A DNA stretch of 64,000 nt, from assembly GCF_022374935.2 (NCBI RefSeq), contig NZ_CP092430.2:1426001-1490000 (forward strand), in the 5' to 3' direction. Under the pieces are notes generated by a model. That model saw only the letters and a program-made list of their open reading frames with translations. It was not told the origin of the DNA and made no database searches. Positions 7,162 through 17,259 of this stretch are shown here, in pieces (position 1 is the stretch's first letter; each line of letters opens with the position of its first letter). Source of the DNA: Mycolicibacter virginiensis. Lineage in GTDB: Bacteria > Actinomycetota > Actinomycetes > Mycobacteriales > Mycobacteriaceae. The position numbers and the translations under genes were made by a program.

Positions 7162-9773
7162 GGCTGCACCGGTTGGTGCTGACCAACTACCGCGGTGTGG
7201 CGCACCGCGAGATCGACTTCCCCGACCACGGCGTGGTGGTGGTCTCCGGCGCCAACGAGATCGGCAAGTCCTCGATGATCGAGGCGCTGGACCTGTTGCT
7301 GGAGTCCAAGGACCGCTCCGCCAAGAAGGACGTCAAACAGGTCAAACCCACCTACGCCGACGTGGGCGCCGAGGTCACCGCGGAGATCAGCACCGGCCCT
7401 TACCGTTTCGTCTATCACAAACGCTTCCACAAAGCCCCCCGGACGCAACTGACGATCGTCGAGCCGCGCCGCGAGCAGCTCACCGGCGACGAGGCACACG
7501 ATCGAGTCCGTGCCATGCTGGACCAGACCATGGACACCGGCCTCTGGCAGGCCCAGCGGGTGTTGCAGGCGTCGTCGACGGCGGCGGTGGATTTGTCCGG
7601 TTGCGATGCGCTGTCTCGGGCGCTGGACGTCGCCGCCGGCGACACCGCCACCCGCAGCGGAACCGAGCCCGTTCTCATCGAGCGGATCGATGCCGAGTAC
7701 GCGCGCTACTTCACCGGGACCGGGCGTCCCACCGGCGAGTGGTCCAGTGCCATCGCCGCGCTGGCCGACGCCGACGCCGAGGTAGCGCGGTGCGCCGAGC
7801 TGCTCGCCGAAGTCGACGATCGCGTGCACCGGCACGCCGAGCTGTCCGAACAGTTGGCGTACTTGACCGACGAGCAGGCCGCCGCGGACGCCCGGCACAG
7901 CACGGCGCAGGCCGCCGGCGCCGCAATCACCGAGTTACGCGGCCAGCTTCGCGATGCACAGTTGATGGCCACCGCGGCCAAAGCCACCGGTGCCGCGACC
8001 GACAGCGCTCTCGCCGAGCGGCATCGGCAGCGTGACGAACTCGAATCCCGGGCGGCTGCGATCAGCCTGCTGGACCACGAGATCGACATCGCGGCCCAGG
8101 CGCAGGCCGCCGCTGATGCCGAGGCCACCGCCGCAGACGCCGTCGCGGCCGATGCCGCCCAGGCCGTGGTCGCCGCTACCGAGCGCGCCGCATCGGCCCG
8201 CCGCGTGGTCGATCAACTCGCCGCTCAAGAGGAGGCGGACCGGCTCGCTGACCGGATCGCCCGGCTGGAAGCCACCGAAGGCCAGCTCGCCGTGGTGGCG
8301 GCCGAGCTGGCGCAGATCACCGTAACCGAGCCGATCCTGCGCCGAATCGAAGCGGCGTCGGCGGCCTGCGACCGGAGCGAGGCGTCGCTGGCCGCGATCT
8401 CGGCGACACTGGAACTCACCGCGGTCGCCGACATCGATCTGACGATCGCCGGGGAACCCACCCCACTGCCCGGCGGCCAGAGTTGGTCGGCCACCGTCAC
8501 TGACGGCATCGAGGTCGATCTGCCCGGCCTGCTACGTGTGCTCGTCCGCCCGGGCGACAGCGCGCGTGAAGCCGGCGTCAAACATGCTGCGGCACAGGCC
8601 GAACTCGCGGATGCCCTGGCGGCGGCCGGCGTGACTGATCTGGCGGAGGCGCGGTGCGCCGACCAGCGGCGCCGGGAACTGCTGGGCAGCCGCGACCAGT
8701 TGGCCGCCGCGCTGGCCGCGCTGCGCGGTGACGAGGAGATCGAGGCGTTGCGGGCACGGCTGACACGACTGCGCGGCGAGCATGGCGAGATCCCGACCGG
8801 GATCACACCGGAGCAGGCCCGCGCCGATCGTGACCAGGCTGAGGCACTGCGGGCGCAGGCCGCCACCGACTGCGAAGCCTTGCGCCGCGCCGCTCAGGAG
8901 ACTGCGGCCCGTCGCACCGAAGCTGCCACGCGGCTGACGCTGCTGCGCGAGAAGGTTGCGGCGCAGCGTGGTGAGTTGGAGGCGGTCCACCAGCGTCTCG
9001 CCGCACAGCGGGCAACGGTCAGCGATGACGAGCTCGCGGCTACCGCCGACTCCAACGTTCAGGCGTTGCGCACCGCCGAGCAGCGGGTGACCGAGCTGTC
9101 CGAACAGCTGGGCGCCGCCGCCCCCGATGCGATCGACGCTGAACTCGCCGCAGCGCAGGCCGCGGCGCAGGAAGTGCGGGCCCGGCACGCCGAGACCACC
9201 CGCGCGCTGCACGAGGTGGAGGTCGAGCTCGCCGTGTTCGGCACCCAGGGCCGGCGGGGTCAGCTCGACGCCGCACAGACGGCGCGGGAACACACTGCGG
9301 CCGAACACGATCGGATCGGGCGTCGGGCACGCGCCGCGGCGCTGCTGCGGTCGACGATGATTCGTCACCGCGACGACACCCGCCGGCGCTACGTCGAGCC
9401 GTTCCGTGCCGAGATCCAGCGGCTGGGCGCTCACGTATTCGGCGCCGACTTCGAGGTCGACGTCGACACCGACCTGAAGATCTGCGCCCGCACCCTCGGT
9501 GGTCGCACCGTGCCCTACGAGTCGCTGTCTGGCGGCGCCAAGGAACAGCTGGGCATCCTGACCCGGCTGGCCGGGGCGGCGCTGGTGGCCAAGGAGGACA
9601 GTGTTCCGGTGGTGATCGACGACGCGCTCGGCTTCACCGACCCGGACCGGCTGGAGAAGATGGGCGCGGTGTTCGACGCGGTGGGCTCGAACGGCCAGGT
9701 GATCGTGTTGACCTGCGACCCGGATCGCTATCGCAGCGTCATCGATGCCCACCGCATCGACCTGACCGCCTGA
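7158..9773 (+). CDS. SbcC/Rad50-like SMC-type ATPase (Rv1278-type)
   Basis: 871 residues. Walker A is GANEIGKSS near residue 35. Long Ala/Glu/Arg-rich coiled coils fill about residues 180-760. The ABC signature LSGGAKEQLG and Walker B VPVVIDDALG lie near the C-terminus, giving the split-ATPase layout of SMC, Rad50 and SbcC proteins. No C-x-x-C zinc hook is found at the coiled-coil tip, and the protein is shorter than E. coli SbcC (1048 residues), so dimer bridging must differ. It pairs with the upstream phosphoesterase and ends 9 bases before a convergent gene. Confidence 0.85.
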   Translation: MRLHRLVLTNYRGVAHREIDFPDHGVVVVSGANEIGKSSMIEALDLLLESKDRSAKKDVKQVKPTYADVGAEVTAEISTGPYRFVYHKRFHKAPRTQLTIVEPRREQLTGDEAHDRVRAMLDQTMDTGLWQAQRVLQASSTAAVDLSGCDALSRALDVAAGDTATRSGTEPVLIERIDAEYARYFTGTGRPTGEWSSAIAALADADAEVARCAELLAEVDDRVHRHAELSEQLAYLTDEQAAADARHSTAQAAGAAITELRGQLRDAQLMATAAKATGAATDSALAERHRQRDELESRAAAISLLDHEIDIAAQAQAAADAEATAADAVAADAAQAVVAATERAASARRVVDQLAAQEEADRLADRIARLEATEGQLAVVAAELAQITVTEPILRRIEAASAACDRSEASLAAISATLELTAVADIDLTIAGEPTPLPGGQSWSATVTDGIEVDLPGLLRVLVRPGDSAREAGVKHAAAQAELADALAAAGVTDLAEARCADQRRRELLGSRDQLAAALAALRGDEEIEALRARLTRLRGEHGEIPTGITPEQARADRDQAEALRAQAATDCEALRRAAQETAARRTEAATRLTLLREKVAAQRGELEAVHQRLAAQRATVSDDELAATADSNVQALRTAEQRVTELSEQLGAAAPDAIDAELAAAQAAAQEVRARHAETTRALHEVEVELAVFGTQGRRGQLDAAQTAREHTAAEHDRIGRRARAAALLRSTMIRHRDDTRRRYVEPFRAEIQRLGAHVFGADFEVDVDTDLKICARTLGGRTVPYESLSGGAKEQLGILTRLAGAALVAKEDSVPVVIDDALGFTDPDRLEKMGAVFDAVGSNGQVIVLTCDPDRYRSVIDAHRIDLTA

Positions 9774-9782
9774 TCCCTGGAG

Positions 9783-11240
9783 TTATCGGGCGCCGAACCA
9801 GGTGGTCAAGGCGTCGCCCAATCCGGCGGCTGACCCGTCGCCGACCCACGCGACGTGGCCGTCCGGTCGGATCAGCACGGCATCGGGTGCCGCTACAGCG
9901 CCCAGCACCGGCAGCTCCCATGGGCCGTCGTAGTCGGCATCGAGCGCCGCTACCCGGTCAGCCCACGGGCTGATATCGAAATCCCAAGGGGCGCCGAAGT
10001 TCAGCAGAGCGCCGCGACCTTCGTGGAGCAGCGTGAAAACTCCCACGGTGCCGGCCGGCGTCGACACCTCCAGATCAGGCATCCGTCGACCCACCAGCGG
10101 ATGACCGCCGCCGAGATCGTAGTGAATGTCCAAGCCGCACATCATTGCCGCGATCCGCCGGCGCGGCTCGTCGAGACTGAGCAGTTCGGCGATGGTGTCT
10201 CGCAAGGCGTCCACCCGCGGGCCGGGCTCCAGCAGTGTGCTCTGGGCCATGGTGTTGTGCAGGACGCGGGCGCCGACCGGATGACGCTCGGCGTGGTAGC
10301 TGTCCAGCAAGTCCTCGGGTGAGGTCCCGGCGAGCACCTGAGCCAGCTTCCAGCCGAGGTTCACCGCATCTTGAACGCCGGTGTTGAGGCCCTGCCCGCC
10401 TGCCGGGGAATGCACGTGGGCGGCATCGCCGGCCAGTAACACCCGCCGGTCCCGGTAGCGTTCGGCTTGCCGGGTCACGTCGGTGAACCGACGGACCCAG
10501 CGGACATTGTGCAACCCGTAATCGGTGCCGCGCCGCGAGATCAGGGCCCGGCTGACATCATCGGGCGTCGGCTCCTCGCTGGACTCCAGCTCGGGCGCGG
10601 TGACCATTACCCGCACCGGCCCGCCGGTCTCGAGGCGGAAGAACGAGTGGATGCCGACCTCGTCGCGGTGCAGGCCCCAAGGCGGCTCGTCGGCCAGGTC
10701 GCCCTCGGTGATCAGGCAGATGGCCGTCGGGTCCCAACCGGGGAACGCGATTCCGGCCATCTTGCGGATCTGGCTGCGCCCACCGTCGCACCCGACCAGG
10801 TAGGCGGCGCGCAGCGTAGTGCCGTCGGAGAGTTCGACGTCGACGCCGGAGTCGTCCTGGGCGAAGCCGATCACGTCGCGGCCGTGGTAGATCCGCACAC
10901 CCAGTTCGTTGACCCAGTCGGCGAGGGTGCGCTCGACGCGGTACTGCGGCAGGCCGACGGTGTAGTTGTGCCGAGTCGGCAAGTCGCTGATGTCCAACAT
11001 GATCCACGCGAAGTGACAGATCTGGCCGATGCGCCCCTGTGCCAGGAACCGGTCGACGATTCCGCGCTGGTCGAGGATCTCGATGGTGCGCGGCGTGATA
11101 CCGCCCGCCCGCGACCCGGTCAGGTCATGGCCGTCGCGTCGCTCGACGATCACGACGTCGACCCCGGCCAAGGCCAGTTCGCCCGCCAGCATCAGCCCGG
11201 TCGGGCCGGCCCCGACGATCACCACCTGATGCCCGGTCAT
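9783..11240 (-). CDS. FAD-dependent aromatic monooxygenase (rifampicin-monooxygenase-like)
   Basis: 485 residues, class A flavoprotein hydroxylase (PF01494). The motifs are GAGPTG at residues 10-15 (ADP binding), the CDGGRSQIRKMAGI DG motif near 155, and RDRRVLLAGDAAH then SPAGGQGLNTG near 285 (GD motif, FAD ribityl). A C-terminal thioredoxin-like segment is present. Such enzymes use NAD(P)H and O2 to hydroxylate aromatic rings. The overall pattern resembles Rox/RIFMO rifampicin monooxygenases and related polyketide hydroxylases, but the substrate is not provable here. Its ATG overlaps the oppA stop by one base (TGATG), so it is the last gene of the opp operon. In M. tuberculosis this position is occupied by an unrelated GMC-type gene (Rv1279), as I recall. 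Confidence 0.75.
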   Translation of the reverse strand: MTGHQVVIVGAGPTGLMLAGELALAGVDVVIVERRDGHDLTGSRAGGITPRTIEILDQRGIVDRFLAQGRIGQICHFAWIMLDISDLPTRHNYTVGLPQYRVERTLADWVNELGVRIYHGRDVIGFAQDDSGVDVELSDGTTLRAAYLVGCDGGRSQIRKMAGIAFPGWDPTAICLITEGDLADEPPWGLHRDEVGIHSFFRLETGGPVRVMVTAPELESSEEPTPDDVSRALISRRGTDYGLHNVRWVRRFTDVTRQAERYRDRRVLLAGDAAHVHSPAGGQGLNTGVQDAVNLGWKLAQVLAGTSPEDLLDSYHAERHPVGARVLHNTMAQSTLLEPGPRVDALRDTIAELLSLDEPRRRIAAMMCGLDIHYDLGGGHPLVGRRMPDLEVSTPAGTVGVFTLLHEGRGALLNFGAPWDFDISPWADRVAALDADYDGPWELPVLGAVAAPDAVLIRPDGHVAWVGDGSAAGLGDALTTWFGAR

Positions 11241-12964
11241 CAGTCCTTGAGGAATCCGATCACGGTGTAGTCCAGATCCGCCAGGCCCGGCGCCCCGAAG
11301 TTGGCCAGCGAACTGCGCACCGCGACATTACCGGTGGTCTGAATCAGGGGCAGGCTGAATCCCTCGGCCCACAGCAGGCTGTCGACCTCGTTGGCCCGGG
11401 CGCGAGCCAGCGCCGGATCGAGTGCCTCCAGTGTCTCCTCGATCTTGGCGTCGATGGCTGGGCTGCCGATCTTGCCGAAGTTGGCCTCCCCGTAGGAGGC
11501 GGAGATCTGGTTGAGCCCGGCCAGCGGGAAGGCGTCACCGACCCAACTGAATTGGGCGATGTCGAAGTCGCCGACGTTGACGTAGTCGGTGAAGAAGCCG
11601 CCCCCGGCCTTGGCGTCCAACTGCAGCTTGACCCCGATTTGGGCCAGGTTGTGCTGGGCCACTTGGGCGAACTGCCGCGTGCTCGATGCGTCGTAGAACA
11701 GGTGGCGGATCACCAGCGGGCGACCGTTCTTCTCCCGGAACTTGCCGTGCAGTGTCCAGCCGAGCTCGTCGAGTTCGCGTGCGGCGCGCTCGGGGTCGTA
11801 GGCCACCACCGCGCTGTTGTCCTGGTAGCCCTCCTGGCCGGCGACGTAGATGTGGTTGTTCAGCGGCACCGGGTCGGCGGTCAGGCCGCGCTGGGTGACC
11901 TTGGCGATGGTGGACCGGTCGATGCCGCGCATGACCGCCAGCCGCAGCGCCTTGTCGGACAAGATGGCGCCGGGTGCCCCGTTGAAGGTGAAGTGGTTCC
12001 AGGCCGGGGTCGGCGCCCGCCGGATCGCGATGCCCTCGGTGCGGCGCGCGATCGTCAACTGATCCAGGGTGGCTACCCCGGTGGCGTCGATGGTGTGGTT
12101 CTGCAGCGCCGGCATCCGGGCGGCCTCGTCGAGCACCAGGTAGGTGATGGTGTCGAGCTTCGGAGTCCGGCCCCACCAGGCGGGGTTGCGGGTCAAGGTG
12201 ATCCGCTGACTGGTGCGGTCCAGCGTCGACAGTACGAACGGCCCGGCCGAGGGGCCCGGCTTGCTCAGCTGAGCCTTGTTGAAGGTCTGCGGGTCGCCGG
12301 TCATGCTGGCCGGCAACAGCATCGAGTTGCCCGCGAACATGCCCCGCCACTCGGCGTAGGGCTTGGCGAAGCGCATCACGGCCTGCCGGTCGTCGACGCC
12401 GCGGGTCACCGAGGCGACCCGCTCGGCGCCGTTGGTGGTCGCGATCGCGTACCCGCTGTCGGCGCCACTGGTGGCATGGATCTGGCTGGCGATGTCTTTC
12501 CAGGTGAGCGGTGTCCCGTCGCTCCACACCGCTTTCGGATTGATGGTGTAGGTGACCACCTGGGGGTTGGTGCCGGTCAGCTCCACACTGGTGAAGTAGT
12601 CGGTGTCCACCGTCGCCGAGCCGTCCGGGCCGATGGTGAATGCCCGCGGCATGGTGGCCTTGAGCATGGCGGCGTTCTCGGCCAGGTTGCCGTCGATGTG
12701 CAGCGGGTTGAAGTTCGGCGGGAACTGGGTCATCGACAGCCGCAGGTTGCCGCCGTCCCGCAGTTTCGCCGGGTCCTGCGGGTTGATGTCGCTGGCGGTG
12801 CCGACCGTGGCGGTGCCCTCGGGTGCGGTGATATCGACTGCCGCGCACCCGTTCAGCGCCAGGCCGGCAGCCAACACGGTGGCCACCACCCCGTTGACTC
12901 TGCGTCCACCAGGCACTCTTCTCGCACAACTCTTTGGTGAGCGCAGAGTCAACGTCATAGTCAT
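11240..12964 (-). CDS. oppA: Oligopeptide ABC transporter substrate-binding lipoprotein OppA
   Basis: 574 residues, SBP family 5. The signal sequence ends in a lipobox LNGC with Cys at residue 40, so the mature protein is a lipid-anchored surface receptor. The body has the family pattern: [18 protein letters not shown] near the start, [10 protein letters not shown] in the middle and [10 protein letters not shown] later. M. tuberculosis OppA (Rv1280c) has been reported to bind peptides, including glutathione-like ones. The start ATG overlaps the oppD stop by 4 bases (ATGA), and a second in-frame ATG lies two codons downstream. Confidence 0.9.
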   Translation of the reverse strand: MTMTLTLRSPKSCARRVPGGRRVNGVVATVLAAGLALNGCAAVDITAPEGTATVGTASDINPQDPAKLRDGGNLRLSMTQFPPNFNPLHIDGNLAENAAMLKATMPRAFTIGPDGSATVDTDYFTSVELTGTNPQVVTYTINPKAVWSDGTPLTWKDIASQIHATSGADSGYAIATTNGAERVASVTRGVDDRQAVMRFAKPYAEWRGMFAGNSMLLPASMTGDPQTFNKAQLSKPGPSAGPFVLSTLDRTSQRITLTRNPAWWGRTPKLDTITYLVLDEAARMPALQNHTIDATGVATLDQLTIARRTEGIAIRRAPTPAWNHFTFNGAPGAILSDKALRLAVMRGIDRSTIAKVTQRGLTADPVPLNNHIYVAGQEGYQDNSAVVAYDPERAARELDELGWTLHGKFREKNGRPLVIRHLFYDASSTRQFAQVAQHNLAQIGVKLQLDAKAGGGFFTDYVNVGDFDIAQFSWVGDAFPLAGLNQISASYGEANFGKIGSPAIDAKIEETLEALDPALARARANEVDSLLWAEGFSLPLIQTTGNVAVRSSLANFGAPGLADLDYTVIGFLKD

Positions 12965-14781
12965 AAGTGTGGCACCGCGGCCAAGAGACGCCGGGTGTAG
13001 TCGTGTTGGGGATCGCGGAACACCTGATCGGCCTCGCCCTGTTCGACGATCGCTCCGGCGTACATCACCGCGACCCGGTGCGCCAGGTGTTTGACCACCG
13101 AAAGGTCATGCGACACAAACAGGTAGGACAATCCGAGTTGCTGCTGCAGGTCCAGCAGCAGGTTGATGATGCCGGCCTGAATCGACACATCGAGTGCGGA
13201 CACCGGTTCATCCAGTGCGAGGATCTTCGGCTGCAACGCCAGGGCCCGGGCGATGCCGATCCGCTGCTTCTGCCCGCCGGAGAACTCCGAGGGATAGCGC
13301 AGCGCGTCGCCGCGGCGCAGCCCCACCAGCTCTAGCAGTTCGGCGACCCGGGCATGGATGGCGGCCTTGTCGGAGCCGTTGGCGCGCAGGGGTTCCGCCA
13401 GCAGTTCGAACACCGGCAGTCGGGGATCCAGTGAGGCGACCGGATCCTGGAACACCACCTGCAGGTCACGCCGCAGGGCACGACGGCCGTCGCGCTTCAA
13501 CGCGGCGACATCGGCGCCGAGCACTTCGATCGACCCGGACTGCGGCGCGGCCAGCTCCAGGATCTGGTGCAATGTGGTGGATTTGCCCGAGCCGGATTCG
13601 CCGACGATGCCCAGCGTGCGGCCCTGCTGCAACTCGAAGCTCACACGAGAGACGGCGCGCACCTCGCCGGCGCGGCGGCGCAGCACCCCCTTGGTCAGCG
13701 GGTAGGTCTTGACCAGATCGCGGACCCGCAGCACGGTGGGGGTTTCCGCCGCGACCGCAGCCGGCACTTCGGTGCGCACGCCATAGATGTCGGCAGCGCT
13801 GCGCCCGATGACCTGGTCGGTGTGAATGCAGGCCGCGGAATGGTTCTCCCCGACGCTGAGCAGTTCCGGCTCTGCCGCCAGGCAGTCGTCGGCGGCCAAT
13901 GGGCAGCGCGGGGCAAAGGGACACCCCGCATCTATCCCGGCCGTCAATGACGGTGGGGCGCCCGGGATCGGCACCAGCCGGGTGCCCTGTGGGGCGTCCA
14001 GGCGGGGCACCGAACCCAACAGGCCGACCGTGTAGGGCATCCGCCGGTCGGAGTACAAGGCCTCGACCGGTGCGGCTTCGACCACCCGTCCGGCGTACAT
14101 CACCAGGGCCCGGTCGGCGAATTCGGCGACCACTCCGAGGTCGTGGGTGATGATCAGTACCCCGGCACCGGTCACATCACGCGCTGTCTTGAGGACCTCG
14201 AGGATCTGGGCCTGCACGGTGACGTCGAGCGCAGTGGTGGGCTCGTCGCAGATCAGCAGGTCCGGGTCGCAGGCGATCGCGATCGCGATCACCACCCGCT
14301 GCCGTTCCCCGCCGGAGAGCTCGTGCGGAAACGCCCGCGCCCGTTGCTCGGGCCGGTTGATCCCGACCAGCTCCAGCAGCTCGACTGCCCGTCGGCGCGC
14401 CGCAGCGCGGCCCACCCGGGGCTGGTGCACTTCGATGGCCTCGGCGATCTGATCGCCCACGGTGTACACCGGTGTCAGCGCCGACATCGGATCCTGGAAC
14501 ACCATCCCGATCGAGGCGCCGCGGAACTTCGACATGGCGGTGTCGCCCAGCCCGATCAACTGCGTGCCCTGCAGGCGCACCGAACCGGACACCTGCGCAT
14601 ATTCGGGCAGCAGCCCCATCACGGCCATCGCCGCCGCGGATTTGCCTGAGCCCGACTCGCCGACCATCGCCACCACTTCGCCGGCGTCAACGTGGTAGCT
14701 GACGCCGCGCACCGCACGCACGGCGTCGCGGCCGGCGCCGAACGTCACGGCCAGGTCGGAGACTTCCAGCAGGGTGCTCAT
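12961..14781 (-). CDS. oppD: Oligopeptide ABC transporter ATP-binding protein OppD (tandem ATPase)
   Basis: 606 residues from [10 protein letters not shown]. The frame is open further upstream but overlaps oppC out of frame, so that extension is spurious. Two complete ATPase domains are fused. The N-terminal one has [19 protein letters not shown] and [12 protein letters not shown]; the C-terminal one has [19 protein letters not shown] and [12 protein letters not shown]. Each half ends in an oligopeptide-transporter C-terminal element; the first is Cys-containing ([15 protein letters not shown]), the iron-sulfur-like motif seen in Dpp/Opp ATPases. One protein thus replaces separate OppD and OppF. 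Its start overlaps the oppC stop by one base. Confidence 0.9.
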   Translation of the reverse strand: MSTLLEVSDLAVTFGAGRDAVRAVRGVSYHVDAGEVVAMVGESGSGKSAAAMAVMGLLPEYAQVSGSVRLQGTQLIGLGDTAMSKFRGASIGMVFQDPMSALTPVYTVGDQIAEAIEVHQPRVGRAAARRRAVELLELVGINRPEQRARAFPHELSGGERQRVVIAIAIACDPDLLICDEPTTALDVTVQAQILEVLKTARDVTGAGVLIITHDLGVVAEFADRALVMYAGRVVEAAPVEALYSDRRMPYTVGLLGSVPRLDAPQGTRLVPIPGAPPSLTAGIDAGCPFAPRCPLAADDCLAAEPELLSVGENHSAACIHTDQVIGRSAADIYGVRTEVPAAVAAETPTVLRVRDLVKTYPLTKGVLRRRAGEVRAVSRVSFELQQGRTLGIVGESGSGKSTTLHQILELAAPQSGSIEVLGADVAALKRDGRRALRRDLQVVFQDPVASLDPRLPVFELLAEPLRANGSDKAAIHARVAELLELVGLRRGDALRYPSEFSGGQKQRIGIARALALQPKILALDEPVSALDVSIQAGIINLLLDLQQQLGLSYLFVSHDLSVVKHLAHRVAVMYAGAIVEQGEADQVFRDPQHDYTRRLLAAVPHL

Positions 14782-15659
14782 CAGCGGCCTCGCAGCGTCG
14801 CGGCGTCGGGGTCCAGGGCGTCCCGCAGGCCGTCCCCGGCGAGGTTGGCGCAGACCAGGATCGTGATCAACACCCCGGCCGGGAACAGGAAGACCCACGG
14901 GAAGGTGATGGCCGAGGCGGTGCCGTCGGCGATCAGGGTGCCCAGCGAGACGTCGGGCGGCTGGATGCCGAAACCCAGGTAGCTCAAACCGGTTTCGGCC
15001 AGGATCGCCACCGCGACGTTCAGCGCGGTGTCGATGATCAAGATGGACGCTACGTTGGGCACCACGTGGTCGATGATGATGCGCCGGCTGGAGACGCCCA
15101 TATACCGTGCGGCCCGGATGAATTCACGTTCCCGCAGGCTCATGGTCAGCCCGCGCACCATGCGGGCGCTAATCATCCAGCTGAACCCGGCCAGCAACAG
15201 CACCAACAGGGCGATGTTGCCGCTGTTCTTGGTACGTGGGGTGATGATCGCGATCAGGATGAAGGCCGGCACCACCAGCAGCAGGTCGACCAGCCACATC
15301 AGCACCCGGTCGCGCCATCCACCGAAATACCCCGAGATCGCTCCGACGGTCGCGGCGATCACCGTGGAGATCAGCGCGACGCACACCCCGATCAGCATCG
15401 ACTTCTGCATGCCGCGCAAAATCTGTGCCAGCAGGTCTTGGCCCAACGCGTTGGTGCCCAGCCAGTGTCGAGCTCCGGGCGGAACCAGCAGCGCGTCGTA
15501 GTCCAGGTCGGTGTAGGAGTAGGGCAGCAGGCCCGGCAGGGTGTAGCAGCCGACGAACATCACCGCGAGCAGTCCCAGCGCGCCGACCGCGCTGCGGCTG
15601 CGCAGGAACCGGCGCAGCACCAGGGTGCGCCGCGAGGCGAACTCGATCTCGGTACTCAT
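14781..15659 (-). CDS. oppC: Oligopeptide ABC transporter permease OppC
   Basis: 292 residues from [15 protein letters not shown]. The start was chosen because it overlaps the oppB stop by 4 bases; the longer frame to 16280 is a shadow over oppB. An N-terminal membrane anchor is followed by the BPD_transp_1 core with several membrane spans. The EAA loop ([20 protein letters not shown]) near residue 200 docks the ATPase. A conserved [15 protein letters not shown] segment near residue 65 is typical of OppC/DppC. Confidence 0.9.
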   Translation of the reverse strand: MSTEIEFASRRTLVLRRFLRSRSAVGALGLLAVMFVGCYTLPGLLPYSYTDLDYDALLVPPGARHWLGTNALGQDLLAQILRGMQKSMLIGVCVALISTVIAATVGAISGYFGGWRDRVLMWLVDLLLVVPAFILIAIITPRTKNSGNIALLVLLLAGFSWMISARMVRGLTMSLREREFIRAARYMGVSSRRIIIDHVVPNVASILIIDTALNVAVAILAETGLSYLGFGIQPPDVSLGTLIADGTASAITFPWVFLFPAGVLITILVCANLAGDGLRDALDPDAATLRGR

Positions 15660-16639
15660 GACACCCGCACCCGCGGGTCGAGCATCGCGTAGATGACGTC
15701 GGAGAGCAGCCCGGCCAGCAGCACCACGCCACCGGAGAACACCGTGATGGCCGCGACGATGTTGGTGTCCTGAGTCGCCACGCCCTGCACCACCCATTCG
15801 CCCATGCCGTGCCAGCCGAAGATCTTTTCGACGAACACCGCTCCGGTGACCAGCCCGGCCACCCCGTAGGCGAACAGTGTCGCCATCGGGATCAGCGCGG
15901 TGCGCAGCCCGTGTTTGAACAGCGCGCGACGGCGGGTGAGTCCCTTGGCCCGTGCGGTGCGGATGAAGTCCTGGCCGAGTACGTCGAGCATCGCGTTGCG
16001 CTGGTAGCGGCTGAAGCTGGCGGCCGCGCCCAACGCCAAGGTCAGCGACGGCAGCACCAGATGCTGCAGCCGATCGGCCAGCCCGGGCCAGAAGCCGGTG
16101 ATCAGCCCGGGGGAGGTCTCGCCGGTGTAGTCGAACAGCTGGGCGCCCAGCGCCCAGTTCACCCGTAGTGCGCTGAGGATCACCAGGTTGGCCAGCACGA
16201 AGGTCGGTACTGAGAGCACTAGCAGCGCGGCCATGGTGATGACCCGGTCCGACAGTCGGTATTGGCGTACCGCCCCCCACGCGCCGGCCACCACGCCGAT
16301 CGCGGTGCCGGCCAGGGAACCGACTACCAGCAGGCGCAGGCTGACTCCGACACGCCGGCCCAGTTCCCCGGAGACCGGCTGGCCGGTGACGGTGACACCG
16401 AAGTCGCCGCGCACCGCGTGCGAGGCCCAGTGCGCGTAACGCAGTGGAATCGGCTTGTCCAGGCCGAGCTCGGCGGCCTTGGCGTCGATCACGGCCTGCG
16501 GCGGACGTGGGTTGCGCTGCATGAGGCTGTCCAGCGGCGCGAAGGCCAAGGAGGTCAGGCAGAAGGTCAGAAACGAGGCGAGGCCCAGCAGCACCAGGTA
16601 GTTCAGCGCCCGGCCGGCCAGAAACCGCGTCATGGCCAA
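15656..16639 (-). CDS. oppB: Oligopeptide ABC transporter permease OppB
   Basis: 327 residues, first gene of the oppB-C-D-A-monooxygenase operon. It has six predicted membrane spans, the first at residues 10-30. The periplasmic stretch RNPRPPQAVIDAKAAELGLD and the IRTARAKGLTRRRALFKHGL EAA loop near residue 225 are both typical of OppB/DppB permeases. It faces canA divergently across 121 bases. Confidence 0.9.
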   Translation of the reverse strand: MAMTRFLAGRALNYLVLLGLASFLTFCLTSLAFAPLDSLMQRNPRPPQAVIDAKAAELGLDKPIPLRYAHWASHAVRGDFGVTVTGQPVSGELGRRVGVSLRLLVVGSLAGTAIGVVAGAWGAVRQYRLSDRVITMAALLVLSVPTFVLANLVILSALRVNWALGAQLFDYTGETSPGLITGFWPGLADRLQHLVLPSLTLALGAAASFSRYQRNAMLDVLGQDFIRTARAKGLTRRRALFKHGLRTALIPMATLFAYGVAGLVTGAVFVEKIFGWHGMGEWVVQGVATQDTNIVAAITVFSGGVVLLAGLLSDVIYAMLDPRVRVS

Positions 16640-16702
16640 AAGGGTAGAGGTCGGCGCCGGAGCAGGCGTTGCCGGCAGAGCATTATCGAGTGATTTTTAC
16701 CC

Positions 16703-16731
16703 GTGAAATCCGGGGGCTCCTTCACTAGGCT
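16703..16731 (+). promoter_or_regulatory. Predicted SigA-type promoter of canA
   Basis: GTGAAA (16703-16708, 4 of 6 matches to TTGACA) and TAGGCT (16726-16731, TANNNT) are spaced by 17 bases. Transcription would start near 16738, leaving a short leader with GAGGAG before the GTG at 16761. Confidence 0.45.
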
Positions 16732-16760
16732 CCGCTGCACCGCGACAGAGGAGAAGACCT

Positions 16761-17252
16761 GTGACCGTCACCGATGACTACCTGGCGAACAACGCTGAAT
16801 ACGCGAAGACCTTCACCGGTCCGCTGCCCATGCCACCGAGCAAGCACGTCGCGATCGTCGCCTGCATGGACGCCCGCCTCGACGTCTATCGGGTGCTTGG
16901 CCTCAACGAGGGCGAGGCGCATGCCATCCGCAACGCCGGGGGTGTGGTCTCCGACGACGCGATCCGCTCCCTGGCGATCAGCCAACGGTTGTTGGGCACC
17001 CGGGAGATCATCCTGATCCACCACACCGACTGCGGGATGCTCACCTTCACCGACGACGACTTCAAGCGCTCCATCCTGGAAGAGACCGGCATCCGCCCAA
17101 CCTGGTCGGCCGAGGCGTTCCCGGACCCGGTCGAGGATGTCCGCCAGTCGCTGCGGCGGATCAAGGCCAGCCCGTTCATCACCCAGACCACGTCGCTGCG
17201 CGGGTTCGTCTTCGACGTCGCCACCGGCAAGCTCGACGAGGTCACGCTGTAG
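16761..17252 (+). CDS. canA: Beta-carbonic anhydrase CanA (Rv1284-type)
   Basis: 163 residues with GTG start behind GAGGAG. It converts CO2 and water to bicarbonate. The zinc ligands are all present: Cys35 and Asp37 in VACMDARLD, then His88 and Cys91 in HHTDCGM. The Asp37/Arg39 dyad is intact. Residue numbers coincide with those I recall for Rv1284, which has been studied as an inhibitor target. It sits upstream of the cys genes but is separated from them by a strong hairpin, so it is probably transcribed alone. Confidence 0.92.
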   Translation: MTVTDDYLANNAEYAKTFTGPLPMPPSKHVAIVACMDARLDVYRVLGLNEGEAHAIRNAGGVVSDDAIRSLAISQRLLGTREIILIHHTDCGMLTFTDDDFKRSILEETGIRPTWSAEAFPDPVEDVRQSLRRIKASPFITQTTSLRGFVFDVATGKLDEVTL

Positions 17253-17259
17253 CCCTCAG

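Noticed and set aside
11552..12940. 462-residue plus-strand frame opposite oppA
   Set aside because: Starts inside oppA, overlaps it almost completely and has no domain; antisense shadow.
14781..16280. 499-residue version of OppC
   Set aside because: The N-terminal 207 residues are Arg/Pro/Gly-rich and overlap oppB out of frame; the ATG at 15659 with a 4-base overlap is the natural start.
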